Of a DNA stretch of 48,712 bases, positions 1-8,653 are shown one piece after another. Location of the stretch: assembly GCA_011191975.1 (NCBI GenBank), contig DUFA01000134.1, positions 1 to 48,712 on the forward strand, given 5' to 3'. Position 1 is the first letter of the stretch. The number at the start of each line of letters is the position of its first letter. A program made the position numbers and the translations under genes. Under the pieces are notes generated by a model. The model saw only the letters and a list, made by a program, of their open reading frames with translations, searched no databases and was not told where the DNA came from. The stretch is from Dehalococcoidia bacterium (lineage in GTDB: Bacteria > Chloroflexota > Dehalococcoidia > Dehalococcoidales > UBA2162).

Positions 1-1317
1 GATATCTACCTTGCTGTCCTCCGCCAGTATCTTTACCCCTAACCCCTCTATCCAGTCCTCTCGCGAAAATACCGTCCCCGTCCATGGATGCCCCCGCTGC
101 CTGATGTTCCTCAACGGCTCACGCGCAGCCTGAGATGTTGAGATCATTACAAGATTCCTTCGCAAATCTACGACTGCTTTAGTATGTTCCAACTCTAACG
201 GGCAAACGTTTTGACAGGCCTGACAGGTGGTGCATGCCCAGATTTCATCTTCGGTAATGGATTCATCCGGAAATATCTTTTCACCTTCAGGGGGAAACTT
301 CTCTGCTTTACCCTGTAGAAGTTCCGGACTTACCTGTGAAAGATATTGTTTCAATTTGAATATGAGTAGTTTGGGCGAAAGAGGTTTATCACTTAATTTG
401 GCCGGACAGACTCCAGTACAAGCCCTGCACCCAATACACATAAAAAAGTCGCTGTATTCACTCTCCAGTAATCCTGTCCGGTTATTATCCAGAAGGATTA
501 CATGTAACTCCCTGTCATCGCCACTGTAATCGGGTAAATCAGCTATTGTGGGAGTATCCTTGCTCTTGGGGTGAATATCCAGTAACAAACCTTCAGCACC
601 AAAAACCCCCATGCATTTTGTCTGAAAAACAGCATCCTCCCTGTTCTCTACAATCTTATCCAGCCCGATAACAAGTATAATCTTCCTTGCAGTTTTGAGG
701 TCAGTATAAATATTTCTGAAGTGTTCTAGGAATAATACCGTACCATCTTCAGCTGAAGCCGCATTAACACCCAATAAGGCTACATATTCTTTAGTTCTGT
801 TATTACTAATCGGATTAATCCCTGTCAGTTTCACTGATACGTCGAAGCTGCCAGTGAGATTATTAGCAAGCAGACGGGGCATTTCCCAGTAATCGACCCC
901 TTCCAGCTCTTCCACGTTTATCTCGTCATAGTAAGAGTCAATAACAACAAATCCATCTGAGATCAACCCGGGTTTAAGTTCCTGTGTTATCGACCTGGAA
1001 TTATTAATCGAAATATTATTTATGCCATTTGCTATTTGTTTGATATAGTTTATGGCTTCGAAACTATTAATAGCTGACTGAATTTTTACACCTGGGTATC
1101 GTTGAGACAGGCTGCTTTTTAGTTCTTCGATTAGTTTACTATTGTTTTCTTTGCTAAACTGCCTGACTTCTTTTAGTTGTTGTTTTACAGCATCTATATC
1201 AATTGATTCCTGAAGTGCATCAGGATTGGTTTTCGATTGACTAAATTTCTTCGACCATTGATTCCATTTTTCTACCGGATCTGGTTCGACTATCCAGACA
1301 GGTAACCTATCAGTCAT
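1..1317 (-). CDS. LUD-domain / 4Fe-4S dicluster protein (LutB-like), 3' end cut by window edge
   Basis: The reading frame is open from an ATG at 1317 to base 1 (439 codons, no stop), so the C-terminus lies outside the window. Residues about 160-245 resemble the LUD domain of lactate-utilisation protein LutB (NAASAEDGTV, then IGLDKIVEN). Two ferredoxin-type motifs follow: C294-x2-C297-x2-C300-x3-C304-P and C362-x2-C365-x2-C368-x3-C372-P. The last residues (RGHPWTG...W) look like the linker that leads into CCG domains in GlpC/HdrD-type proteins. An AAAGGA ribosome-binding site precedes the start. It lies 32 bp behind a MoaD-like gene and is probably co-transcribed with it. A role in moving electrons from a 2-hydroxyacid or related substrate to a quinone or heterodisulfide-reductase-type partner is inferred from the family; the substrate is unknown. 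Confidence 0.85.
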   Translation of the reverse strand, partial: MTDRLPVWIVEPDPVEKWNQWSKKFSQSKTNPDALQESIDIDAVKQQLKEVRQFSKENNSKLIEELKSSLSQRYPGVKIQSAINSFEAINYIKQIANGINNISINNSRSITQELKPGLISDGFVVIDSYYDEINVEELEGVDYWEMPRLLANNLTGSFDVSVKLTGINPISNNRTKEYVALLGVNAASAEDGTVLFLEHFRNIYTDLKTARKIILVIGLDKIVENREDAVFQTKCMGVFGAEGLLLDIHPKSKDTPTIADLPDYSGDDRELHVILLDNNRTGLLESEYSDFFMCIGCRACTGVCPAKLSDKPLSPKLLIFKLKQYLSQVSPELLQGKAEKFPPEGEKIFPDESITEDEIWACTTCQACQNVCPLELEHTKAVVDLRRNLVMISTSQAAREPLRNIRQRGHPWTGTVFSREDWIEGLGVKILAEDSKVDI

Positions 1318-1349
1318 ATCACGGTATTCCTTTCAGGATTATGTATCAA

Positions 1350-1622
1350 CTATCCACCTGTTAAATGCATGACAATGTGAATTTCATCACCATCCTTGAC
1401 CGGATAATTCAGTTCGTCAGGATGAGTGTCTTCAAGATTGACATAGATATCAAGAAATTTACTCAGGCTGCCATCTTTCCCGAAAAGCCATTTTTCAGCT
1501 TTTGGGAATCGTTTTACTAGTTGATTCAAACAATCACCAACGGTACTTCCGTCAACTTCAACTAGTTCCCGGTCATTCGTAAGATGGGGTAAAAAATAAT
1601 ACACATTTATCTTCACACTCAT
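1350..1622 (-). CDS. MoaD/ThiS-family ubiquitin-like sulfur carrier
   Basis: A 90-residue protein with the beta-grasp pattern of MoaD/ThiS and a C-terminal Gly-Gly (HLTGG), the residue pair that is adenylated and thiocarboxylated in this family. MoaD supplies sulfur for the dithiolene of molybdopterin. The gene is the first of a minus-strand pair with the LUD/Fe-S gene and is divergent from the pterin-dependent aldehyde:ferredoxin oxidoreductase at 1893. That placement suggests service to W/Mo-pterin assembly. A second, different MoaD-like gene follows the oxidoreductase. The ribosome-binding site is weak (AGGGA, rather far from the ATG). Confidence 0.8.
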   Translation of the reverse strand: MSVKINVYYFLPHLTNDRELVEVDGSTVGDCLNQLVKRFPKAEKWLFGKDGSLSKFLDIYVNLEDTHPDELNYPVKDGDEIHIVMHLTGG

Positions 1623-1689
1623 ACGAACGCCGGTTTCCCTGGTGGATTTGAGTTAATAGTCACGGGAATTATAACATAAACTGGATAGA

Positions 1690-1719
1690 ATTATAGCATT
1701 CACTGATAATATATATCAA
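1690..1719 (-). promoter_or_regulatory. Putative sigma-70-type promoter for the MoaD-like / LUD pair
   Basis: Reading the minus strand, TTGATA (1719-1714) and TATAAT (1695-1690) are separated by 18 bp. The -10 box lies about 70 bp before the MoaD-like start. The surrounding 270 bp between the divergent genes is AT-rich and otherwise shows nothing clear; I could not pick a convincing plus-strand promoter for the AOR gene. Confidence 0.5.
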
Positions 1720-1892
1720 GAAAAACTACATTGGATATCCCACCTGAATATACTCGAAATATACTACCTTAATTATTTAAGATTACTTACCTCAACATAA
1801 AGTATTTTAGTAAAGATTCTCTTTAATGTGTTAATATTTCCATATGCAATTTTAACGCGGATTTTTATACTCTGAGAAAGGAGTGGGGTATC

Positions 1893-3719
1893 ATGGCAAA
1901 CGGCAATACAGGTCAAATTATCTTTGTAAATCTCTCGACAGAGCAAATAACGGTAGAATATCCGGATGAATCTCTGTATCGAAAATTTATAGGCGGATAT
2001 GGCATCGGCTCGAGAATTCTCTATGATCGTCAGAAATCCGGCGTGGATCCTCTCGGACCCGATAATACATTCGGCATACTCACCGGCCCCATGACCGGAA
2101 CGAATGCCCCCATGGGAACCCGTTATACATCCGTCGCCCGTTCACCGGTCACCGGAGGATGGGGTGACGCCAACGCCGGAGGCAACTTCGGGCCGTACTT
2201 GAAAATGGCAGGATATGACGCCGTGTTTTTTACCGGCATATCGGATAAACCGGTTTATCTTTATATCGACGAAGAAAAAGTTGAACTCAGAGACGCCAGC
2301 AAACTCTGGGCTAAGAACACCTATGAAGTCGAAGATATCCTTGAAAACGAATACGGCAGTGATACCGGTGTTGTAACGATCGGCGTCTCCGGTGAAAAAT
2401 TATCTCTTATCTCATGCACCGTCAGCGACCGCGGTGCGGTTGCCGGGCGTTCTGGACTCGGAGCTGTGATGGGTTCAAAAAAATTGAAGGCTATTGTTGC
2501 CAAAGGAGCCCGAAAAGTACAGGTCGCCAGCGAGAAAGAGGTGATGGACCTCCGAAACCAGTACATAAACGGGATGAAACAGCCTGGCCCTGATGGTAAA
2601 TCATTCTATGATATCTGGCACAGATACGGCACCTCCTCTATGACAGCCCGGTCAGCCCACAGCGGCGACACCCCGGTCAAGAACTGGAAAGGCGTCGGAG
2701 TTATCGATCTTCCGGAAATAGAAGAATTGCGAATGGATGCTGCCATCAGGAATATGGACAGACAGGCAGGCTGCTGGCACTGTCCTCTCGGCTGTGAAAG
2801 CCGCCTGAAAGCAGGCGAAGGTGAATATAAATATCCGGCAGGTATCCGTCGTCCCGAGTATGAGACAGAAGCTTCATTTGGGGCTATGGTCCTGAACAAC
2901 AATCGTGAAGCCATCAACATGGCAAACCATATATGCAATGATTACGGTATTGATACGATTTCAGCCGGGACAATCGTTGCCTTTGCGATGGAATGCTATG
3001 AAAACGGAATTCTCACCAAACAGGACGCCGGGGGACTGGATCTTACCTGGGGCAATCACCAGGCCATAATAGCTCTGACCGAAATGATTGCTAAACGTGA
3101 AGGTATCGGAGATATACTTGCCGACGGCGTAAAAACAGCCGCAGAGAAAATCGGTAAGGGCTCGGAGGAATTTGCCATTCATATAGGCGGCCAGGAACTC
3201 GGAATGCATGATCCTAAGCTGATGATGTTCGGCACTCGTCCGACAGCAGCAAGGTACTGGCTTGAACCTACGCCGGGCAGGCATATGCAGAGTTTCGGCC
3301 CCAGCAGTTTCCAAGGACATGTTCTCAATGCTTCTGGACTCTGTATACTTGGAAACAGAGTCCCCAGTATTGAAAATTACTTTCTAAAGATTCTCAACGC
3401 TGTAACAGGATATGATTTCTCTCTCGAAGAGATGCTTCAGACCGGTGAAAGAATCCTTACCATGAGACACCTTTTTAACCTTCGGGAAGGCATCAATCCT
3501 TTACATCGGAAAGTACATCCCCGGATCATTGGTGATCCTCCTCAAGAGGAGGGACCCCTGGCAGGAGTCCGAGCTAATATAGAAGCCCAGGCATACTGGA
3601 ACCTGGGAGCTCTCGACTGGGATGCTGAGACCACGAAACCAAGTAAAGTCAAGCTGTTGAAACTCGGTCTTGTTAAAGAAGCCGAAGAACTCTGGCCGGA
3701 ACAGCAGCCAAGCCGGTAA
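1893..3719 (+). CDS. aor: Aldehyde:ferredoxin oxidoreductase (tungsten/molybdopterin)
   Basis: A 608-residue cytoplasmic enzyme of the AOR family, which oxidises aldehydes to carboxylates (or the reverse) with ferredoxin as electron partner. It carries the N-terminal GPMTGTNAPMG and GGNFGPYLKMAGYD blocks, the [4Fe-4S] ligands C294-x2-C297-x3-C301 and C484 (SGLCILGN), and the RPEYET and GMHDPK motifs around the bis-pterin site. Length matches the family (about 600). The ATG follows an AAGGAGTG ribosome-binding site. It is followed 21 bp later by a MoaD-like gene and then by other redox enzymes. The natural aldehyde cannot be read from sequence; benzaldehyde or fatty aldehydes are possible given the benzoyl-CoA-reductase-like genes downstream. 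Confidence 0.95.
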   Translation: MANGNTGQIIFVNLSTEQITVEYPDESLYRKFIGGYGIGSRILYDRQKSGVDPLGPDNTFGILTGPMTGTNAPMGTRYTSVARSPVTGGWGDANAGGNFGPYLKMAGYDAVFFTGISDKPVYLYIDEEKVELRDASKLWAKNTYEVEDILENEYGSDTGVVTIGVSGEKLSLISCTVSDRGAVAGRSGLGAVMGSKKLKAIVAKGARKVQVASEKEVMDLRNQYINGMKQPGPDGKSFYDIWHRYGTSSMTARSAHSGDTPVKNWKGVGVIDLPEIEELRMDAAIRNMDRQAGCWHCPLGCESRLKAGEGEYKYPAGIRRPEYETEASFGAMVLNNNREAINMANHICNDYGIDTISAGTIVAFAMECYENGILTKQDAGGLDLTWGNHQAIIALTEMIAKREGIGDILADGVKTAAEKIGKGSEEFAIHIGGQELGMHDPKLMMFGTRPTAARYWLEPTPGRHMQSFGPSSFQGHVLNASGLCILGNRVPSIENYFLKILNAVTGYDFSLEEMLQTGERILTMRHLFNLREGINPLHRKVHPRIIGDPPQEEGPLAGVRANIEAQAYWNLGALDWDAETTKPSKVKLLKLGLVKEAEELWPEQQPSR

Positions 3720-3740
3720 GAAGGAGTCTCACGGAGTATT

Positions 3741-4025
3741 ATGATAACCTGTACCATCGAATTATACGGATTATCGGCAGAACTTGCCGGTATTAGTGAA
3801 GTAATACTTGAACTGCCTGAGAAAAACGCTGGTATGCAGGAACTTATTAGGGCTTTAAAAAAACGGTTACCAGAACTCGACGGGATTATTTTTAAAAAGG
3901 ATGAATACGTACTCGCGGATGACCAGGCGTTTAACATTAATGGTCAATTCTATTCCGGTAGTGATGTAATCATGGTTCATGATGGTGACAGGATCCGCCT
4001 GTTGACCGCCGCTATCGGTGGTTAG
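3741..4025 (+). CDS. MoaD/ThiS-family sulfur carrier, AOR-associated
   Basis: A 94-residue beta-grasp protein ending in AIGG, the di-glycine tail of MoaD/ThiS sulfur carriers. It starts at an ATG with CGGAG five bases upstream and lies 21 bp after the AOR gene, so it is almost certainly co-transcribed with it. Genes of this kind are commonly paired with AOR and are thought to supply dithiolene sulfur to its tungstopterin. It differs clearly in sequence from the MoaD-like protein at 1350-1622, so the locus has two carriers. Confidence 0.82.
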   Translation: MITCTIELYGLSAELAGISEVILELPEKNAGMQELIRALKKRLPELDGIIFKKDEYVLADDQAFNINGQFYSGSDVIMVHDGDRIRLLTAAIGG

Positions 4026-4033
4026 GACAACTC

Positions 4034-4056
4034 GAAACGTTATCGTTTCTTATTTT
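4034..4056 (+). terminator. Possible weak intrinsic terminator
   Basis: A six-base stem GAAACG/CGTTTC with a TTAT loop is followed by TTATTTT, just after the AOR/MoaD-like pair. The stem is short and not GC-rich, so partial readthrough into the aldo/keto reductase is likely. Confidence 0.4.
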
Positions 4057-4115
4057 ACAGCAACCACCCAAACCTGCTTTCATATATATAGCTATGGTTG
4101 GAAAAGGAGTTGGTA

Positions 4116-5261
4116 ATGCAGTACAGGAATTTTCAGGATCTTGAATGGAAACCATCTGCCCTCGGTATCGGTGCGATGCGTCTTCCTGTCATTGGCAATG
4201 ACCAATCAGCTGTTGATATACCAGAAGCTTCAAAGATGATCCGTTATGCGATTGATAACGGAGTTAACTACCTTGATACCGCCTATTTCTACCATGGCGG
4301 CAATTCTGAAACAGCGGTCGGGGAAGCATTACGGGATGGTTACCGTGAAAGAATCAAGCTGGCAACAAAGTTCCCGTATCGGGAAGTAAAATCGATCGAT
4401 GATTTCGATCCTGCCTTCGAACGCCAGTTACAACGTCTTAATACCGACAAGATCGATTTCTACCTCCTGCACGGACTTCACCGACCTGCCTGGGAAACGC
4501 TGAGAGATATGGGTATAATCCCATGGCTTGAAAATAAGGTTGCCGAAGGCTACCTGGAGTATCTCGGTTTTTCGTTTCATGATGAATATGATTACTTTAC
4601 GCAGGTTGTTGACGCCTATGATAACTGGACCTTCTGCCAGGTTCATTTCAACTATATGGACGTGGATTATCAGGCTGGTCGCCGTGGGGTAGAATATGCC
4701 GCAAATAAAGGACTTGGCGTAATCATAATGGAACCGCTGCGCGGCGGTCAGTTAGCCTGGCAACATGAGAGTGTTGCCGCTGTCTGGGAAAAGTCGGGCA
4801 AAATACGCAGCCCGGTGGAATGGGCATTCCGGTGGCTGTGGGATAATCCGGAAATATCTCTCGTTCTGAGCGGTATGAGCACCTACGACCAGGTAGTGGA
4901 AAACGTCGAAATTGCAGAGCGTGCCGGAAACAGCAATCTGTCCGGTGATGAGATACTGCTATACGATGAAGTTCGTCGCGCATATAAAAACCTTGTACCT
5001 GTTCCCTGTACCAGCTGCCGTTATTGCATGCCCTGCCCGAATGGTGTAGAAATTCCTGCTGTTTTCAAAATCTACAGTGACTATAAAATGTACGGGAACG
5101 AACGCATCTCAAGGATAAGGTACAACGGCGGTCCATGGGGATTGAAACCTGAACAGAACGGGGGTACCTGCATCGAATGCGGACAGTGTCTGGAACTTTG
5201 TCCCCAGCATATCGTTATTCCCGAATGGCTGAAAAAAATACATTCCGAACTGTCGGTTTAA
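4116..5261 (+). CDS. Aldo/keto reductase with C-terminal 2x[4Fe-4S] ferredoxin domain
   Basis: A 381-residue protein. Residues about 10-285 form an aldo/keto reductase barrel, with the catalytic set visible in DTAYFYHG (Asp, Tyr), LATKFP (Lys) and YLLHGLH (His). The C-terminus adds two iron-sulfur motifs, CTSCRYCMPCP and CIECGQCLELCP. This architecture is a known anaerobic AKR subgroup in which electrons may pass between NAD(P)H and a ferredoxin-like partner. I chose the ATG at 4116 because AAAAGGAG lies seven bases before it; an in-frame TTG at 4098 has no ribosome-binding site. The substrate is unknown. The next gene starts 34 bp downstream. Confidence 0.9.
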   Translation: MQYRNFQDLEWKPSALGIGAMRLPVIGNDQSAVDIPEASKMIRYAIDNGVNYLDTAYFYHGGNSETAVGEALRDGYRERIKLATKFPYREVKSIDDFDPAFERQLQRLNTDKIDFYLLHGLHRPAWETLRDMGIIPWLENKVAEGYLEYLGFSFHDEYDYFTQVVDAYDNWTFCQVHFNYMDVDYQAGRRGVEYAANKGLGVIIMEPLRGGQLAWQHESVAAVWEKSGKIRSPVEWAFRWLWDNPEISLVLSGMSTYDQVVENVEIAERAGNSNLSGDEILLYDEVRRAYKNLVPVPCTSCRYCMPCPNGVEIPAVFKIYSDYKMYGNERISRIRYNGGPWGLKPEQNGGTCIECGQCLELCPQHIVIPEWLKKIHSELSV

Positions 5262-5295
5262 CGAATAATAATTGATCATTGGAGGAGGAAGGTTT

Positions 5296-5973
5296 ATGGA
5301 GTTAAAGGATGCAATCAACACGAGAAAAACGACCAGGGGTTTTACAGACAAACCGGTACCGAAGGAAATCCTCGAAGAAATAGTAAAACAGGCTTTAAGA
5401 GCGCCATCATGGGGAAATACCCAGCCGTGGGAATTCGTCATAGCCGGCGGTGATGTATTTACAGAAATTAAGCAGGCTTATCTTGATAAAGCTGAGGAAA
5501 CACCTTCACCCGACCTGCCATTCCCGCAGCAATTCCCGGAGTTTATCCGCGAAAGGCTGCCCTACGCCAGGAGACAGCAGCCGCCTGACAACCGCGATCC
5601 GAAGGAAGTACTCAAGGAACGCCAGGTTATGGGTTCCAGGATGTATGAAGCTCCGGCAGTTATCTATATCCTGACCGACCGTGAAATGTACGAACAGGAT
5701 GGCAGGAGCAAGGACACGTACGCAATTTTCGACTGTGGTCTGATTGCTCAGACCATTATGCTGCTGGCTGTAGAATACGGACTCGGTACCGTTGCCGCAG
5801 CCCAATCCGTGAGATGCCCTGAAGTATTGAGAGAAAAATTAGAAATCCCGGATTCGAAAGTAATTGTCCTAGGAATACTTATTGGTTACCCGGATACAGA
5901 GAATCCTCAGTATAAGATATACTCGGATAGAGTACCGCTGGAAGACATATCCAGGTGGTACGGATTCGAATAA
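5296..5973 (+). CDS. Nitroreductase-family FMN oxidoreductase
   Basis: A 225-residue protein of the nitroreductase fold, an FMN-dependent NAD(P)H oxidoreductase usually acting as a homodimer. The FMN-binding start INTRKTTRGF, the RAPSWGNTQPWEF block and the C-terminal YGLGTVAAAQ block are typical. The ATG at 5296 sits behind GGAGGAGG, which settles the start. It lies between an Fe-S aldo/keto reductase and an OYE-family enzyme, a run of redox enzymes that could act on unsaturated or aromatic carbonyl compounds. The true substrate cannot be told from sequence; nitro compounds are often only fortuitous substrates of this family. Confidence 0.88.
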   Translation: MELKDAINTRKTTRGFTDKPVPKEILEEIVKQALRAPSWGNTQPWEFVIAGGDVFTEIKQAYLDKAEETPSPDLPFPQQFPEFIRERLPYARRQQPPDNRDPKEVLKERQVMGSRMYEAPAVIYILTDREMYEQDGRSKDTYAIFDCGLIAQTIMLLAVEYGLGTVAAAQSVRCPEVLREKLEIPDSKVIVLGILIGYPDTENPQYKIYSDRVPLEDISRWYGFE

Positions 5974-6011
5974 AACAACACTAAATTCATGATTTATATG
6001 GAGGAGTGTTG

Positions 6012-7013
6012 ATGACAGGACTCTTCGATCCTATTGTTATCAATGGGCTTGAACTTAAAAACCGAATAGTAATGGCACCCATGGCGACTAATATGGCCAC
6101 GCCTGAAGGACGTGTTACCGAAAGACATATCAGGCATTATACCGCCCGTGCTGAGGGTGGAGTCGGTCTAATTATCCTTGAGCATACCTATGTTGCCATT
6201 GAAGGAAAACTGGCCAGAAATCAGACCGGACTTTATGATGACAATCTTGTTCCGGATTTAAAGCAACTCGTGGATGCTATCCATCAAGCAGGCGCAAAGG
6301 TGATAATTCAGCTGACTCACGCAGGTGCCCGAACCACGAGAGAAACGACCGGAAGCAAACCTGTGGGGCCTTCTGCCGTAAAACTTCCGGATGGTATCGA
6401 AACACCAAAGGCTTTAACCATCTCTGAAATAAAATCAATAGTATCTGCCTTCACCAAAAGTACACGCAGGGCGATCGAAGCCGGCTGCGACGGCGTGGAG
6501 TTACACGGAGCTCACGGTTTCCTTCTCAATCAGTTTATCTCTCCGTATACCAATCACCGCAAAGACGAATATGGCGGCAGCCTGGAGAATAGAGTTCGCT
6601 TCGCTACGGAAACAATCCAGGGGGTTAAGGATATTCTCGAAAACAAACCTCTCTTTTACCGTTTCGGAGCCGATGACATGATAGAAGGAGGGCTGACACC
6701 TGAAGAAGGGCGGAAAGTTGTTCCGCTTCTGGAACAAGCCGGTGTCAGCGTTCTCAATATTTCAGGTGGTCTTGGAGTAGGAGACAGCTTCGGTTTTACT
6801 GGACAGGGATTTTTCGTCCCGCTGGCTGAGGGAATCAAGAGTGTTGTTACCATTCCTGTGATAGGCGTCGGTAACATTACCGAACCGGAATTTGCTGACA
6901 AAATTATACGTGAGAAGAGAGTAGACCTAATCGCAATCGGACGCAAATTACTCTCAGATCCTGACTTCCCATTAAAAGCAGCCAAAAAACTGGGCCTAGA
7001 CTCCAAATCATAA
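6012..7013 (+). CDS. NADH:flavin oxidoreductase, Old Yellow Enzyme family (single-domain)
   Basis: A 333-residue FMN barrel protein. MAPMATNMATPEG near the N-terminus, LTHAGARTTRE and HGAHGFLLNQFISP followed by EYGGSLENR are standard OYE / 2,4-dienoyl-CoA reductase motifs. It stops after the barrel, without the Fe-S/FAD domains of FadH-type or BaiCD-type enzymes. The ATG at 6012 lies behind GGAGGAG. OYE enzymes reduce activated C=C bonds. The neighbours suggest ene-reduction in an acyl or aryl pathway, but substrate and electron donor are unknown. It is the last gene before a hairpin at 7039. Confidence 0.9.
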   Translation: MTGLFDPIVINGLELKNRIVMAPMATNMATPEGRVTERHIRHYTARAEGGVGLIILEHTYVAIEGKLARNQTGLYDDNLVPDLKQLVDAIHQAGAKVIIQLTHAGARTTRETTGSKPVGPSAVKLPDGIETPKALTISEIKSIVSAFTKSTRRAIEAGCDGVELHGAHGFLLNQFISPYTNHRKDEYGGSLENRVRFATETIQGVKDILENKPLFYRFGADDMIEGGLTPEEGRKVVPLLEQAGVSVLNISGGLGVGDSFGFTGQGFFVPLAEGIKSVVTIPVIGVGNITEPEFADKIIREKRVDLIAIGRKLLSDPDFPLKAAKKLGLDSKS

Positions 7014-7038
7014 ACAGGAAAATTTTTCATGAATTTTC

Positions 7039-7073
7039 ACGGTCGTTAGTAAACCATCGCGACCGTTTATTTT
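7039..7073 (+). terminator. Putative intrinsic terminator after the AOR-OYE gene run
   Basis: A seven-base stem ACGGTCG/CGACCGT (7039-7045 and 7060-7066) with a 14-base loop is followed by TTATTTT. It sits 26 bp after the OYE stop codon. Confidence 0.55.
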
Positions 7074-7097
7074 GCGTGAAGGATCAGAATACCGGAT

Positions 7098-8480
7098 TTG
7101 GAAGACGAAGATTATTCAGAAAAACGACGTACCAGAGTAGAAAGAGACTGGACTAAAGGCAGTATTATTGGCAGCCTGTGGGGATTATCTTGGCCAATAA
7201 TGATTACCCAGCTTGTGACTACACTCGGTCCTACCATCGACATGATATGGGTCGGCAAGCTGGGAAGTGCATCAGTAGCCGGCGTCGGCATATCCGGAAT
7301 GGTAGTTATGCTGATGAACACCGCCAGGATGGGCCTGCAAATGGGAACCCGGGCATTGATTGCCCGTTTTGTGGGTCAAGGCGACAAAGACCAGGCTAAT
7401 CATGTTGCTCAACAGACCTTCGTCATCAGCATCGCCTTTGCCATCGTTACCGCGATCATCGGTATTTTCCTGGCTGAACAAATTATGGCGGTATTCGGAG
7501 TTGATCCCGATGTCGTAGACGAAGGAGCTGCCTACATGCGTATCCAGCTCATTGGCATGATATCGATGTCGCTGCAGATGATGTCCCAGAGTGTCATGCA
7601 GGCATCGGGCGACGCCTTTACCCCGATGATAATCGGTGTCGGCGGAAGGTTCTTCCATATAGCTCTCTGTCCATTCCTTGTTTTCGGATGGTGGATTTTC
7701 CCTGATATGGGAGTCAGCGGAGCTGCAATGACCGGCGTCATTTCCCAGGGACTTGCCGGCCTGCTGGGACTCTGGTTCCTCTATACGGGAAGAACCAGGC
7801 TTAAACTTACCTTCAGGAATTTTCGTTTTGATGGCAGCATGATATGGAGAATCGTTAAAATAGGCCTTCCGGGAAGCATTAACGGCATGGGAAGAACGGC
7901 ATCGACACTATTGCTAACGATATTTATCGTTCCTTTCGGCACTTATGCCGTTGCCGCCCAATCATTAATGGAAAGGCTGGACCGTTTTATCCAGATGCCT
8001 GCCATGGCAATGGGCCAGACCGCCGGTGTGCTGGCCGGTCAGAATCTCGGTGCCGGGCAACCTGAACGAGCTGAGAGAACCGCATGGCTGGCAGTGTGGC
8101 TGTTTACCGCTTTTATTTCAATAATCAGTATAGCTATCTTTTTCTTCGCAGATAATATAATCACGCTGTTTAATAATGAGCCGGAGATGATAGAAGTTGC
8201 CGGAAATTTCCTCAGGATAACAATTGTCACCTATATAACCTTCGGCCTGGTCATGGTTCTGATGCATTGTATCAACGGAGTTGGCGATACTTTCATTCCG
8301 ATGATCGTTACCATCGTAACAATGGGTGGCGTGATGTTACCGTTGGCTTATTTTCTACCACGTGTGACCAATCTCGACGTCTACGGTGTCCGTTGGGCAA
8401 TGGTAACGGGCAATCTGCTGCGAGCAATAATTTACCTTATCTACTTTAAAATGGGACGCTGGAAAACGAAGAGGATATAG
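7098..8480 (+). CDS. MATE-family multidrug/metabolite efflux transporter
   Basis: A 460-residue integral membrane protein with about 12 hydrophobic segments in two similar halves. The N-half carries LSWPIMITQLVTTLGPTIDMIWVGKLG, shown here only for its typical MATE start pattern, and the second half begins near residue 250 with IGLPGSINGMG. MATE proteins export cationic or amphipathic compounds using H+ or Na+ gradients. The start is a TTG at 7098; a stop codon at 7077 rules out any much longer form, and the ribosome-binding site (AAGGA, 14 bases away) is poor. It is separated from the previous operon by a hairpin and from the next gene by a possible promoter. Confidence 0.92.
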   Translation: MEDEDYSEKRRTRVERDWTKGSIIGSLWGLSWPIMITQLVTTLGPTIDMIWVGKLGSASVAGVGISGMVVMLMNTARMGLQMGTRALIARFVGQGDKDQANHVAQQTFVISIAFAIVTAIIGIFLAEQIMAVFGVDPDVVDEGAAYMRIQLIGMISMSLQMMSQSVMQASGDAFTPMIIGVGGRFFHIALCPFLVFGWWIFPDMGVSGAAMTGVISQGLAGLLGLWFLYTGRTRLKLTFRNFRFDGSMIWRIVKIGLPGSINGMGRTASTLLLTIFIVPFGTYAVAAQSLMERLDRFIQMPAMAMGQTAGVLAGQNLGAGQPERAERTAWLAVWLFTAFISIISIAIFFFADNIITLFNNEPEMIEVAGNFLRITIVTYITFGLVMVLMHCINGVGDTFIPMIVTIVTMGGVMLPLAYFLPRVTNLDVYGVRWAMVTGNLLRAIIYLIYFKMGRWKTKRI

Positions 8481-8494
8481 CTTTACTGCAGTAT

Positions 8495-8523
8495 TTGACT
8501 TCTTGCAGACGTAAATATAGACT
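8495..8523 (+). promoter_or_regulatory. Possible promoter for the acyl-CoA dehydrogenase pair
   Basis: TTGACT (8495-8500) and TAGACT (8518-8523) are 17 bp apart in the 173-bp gap before the dehydrogenase genes. The -10 box matches consensus at only four positions. Confidence 0.35.
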
Positions 8524-8653
8524 ATTTCACAGTCGGATGTTTCTGCATTCTATGAGCCTTTCCGTCAGGGAAGCTGCATGACGAAACTCATAAAGCGGCA
8601 TCTCACTGAGGTACCACCAATACCACAAAATCTTTACACCGGGAGGTTTTATC

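Noticed and set aside
227-529. A 100-codon open frame on the plus strand near the left edge
   Set aside because: Antisense to the LUD/Fe-S gene, whose two ferredoxin motifs lie exactly here.
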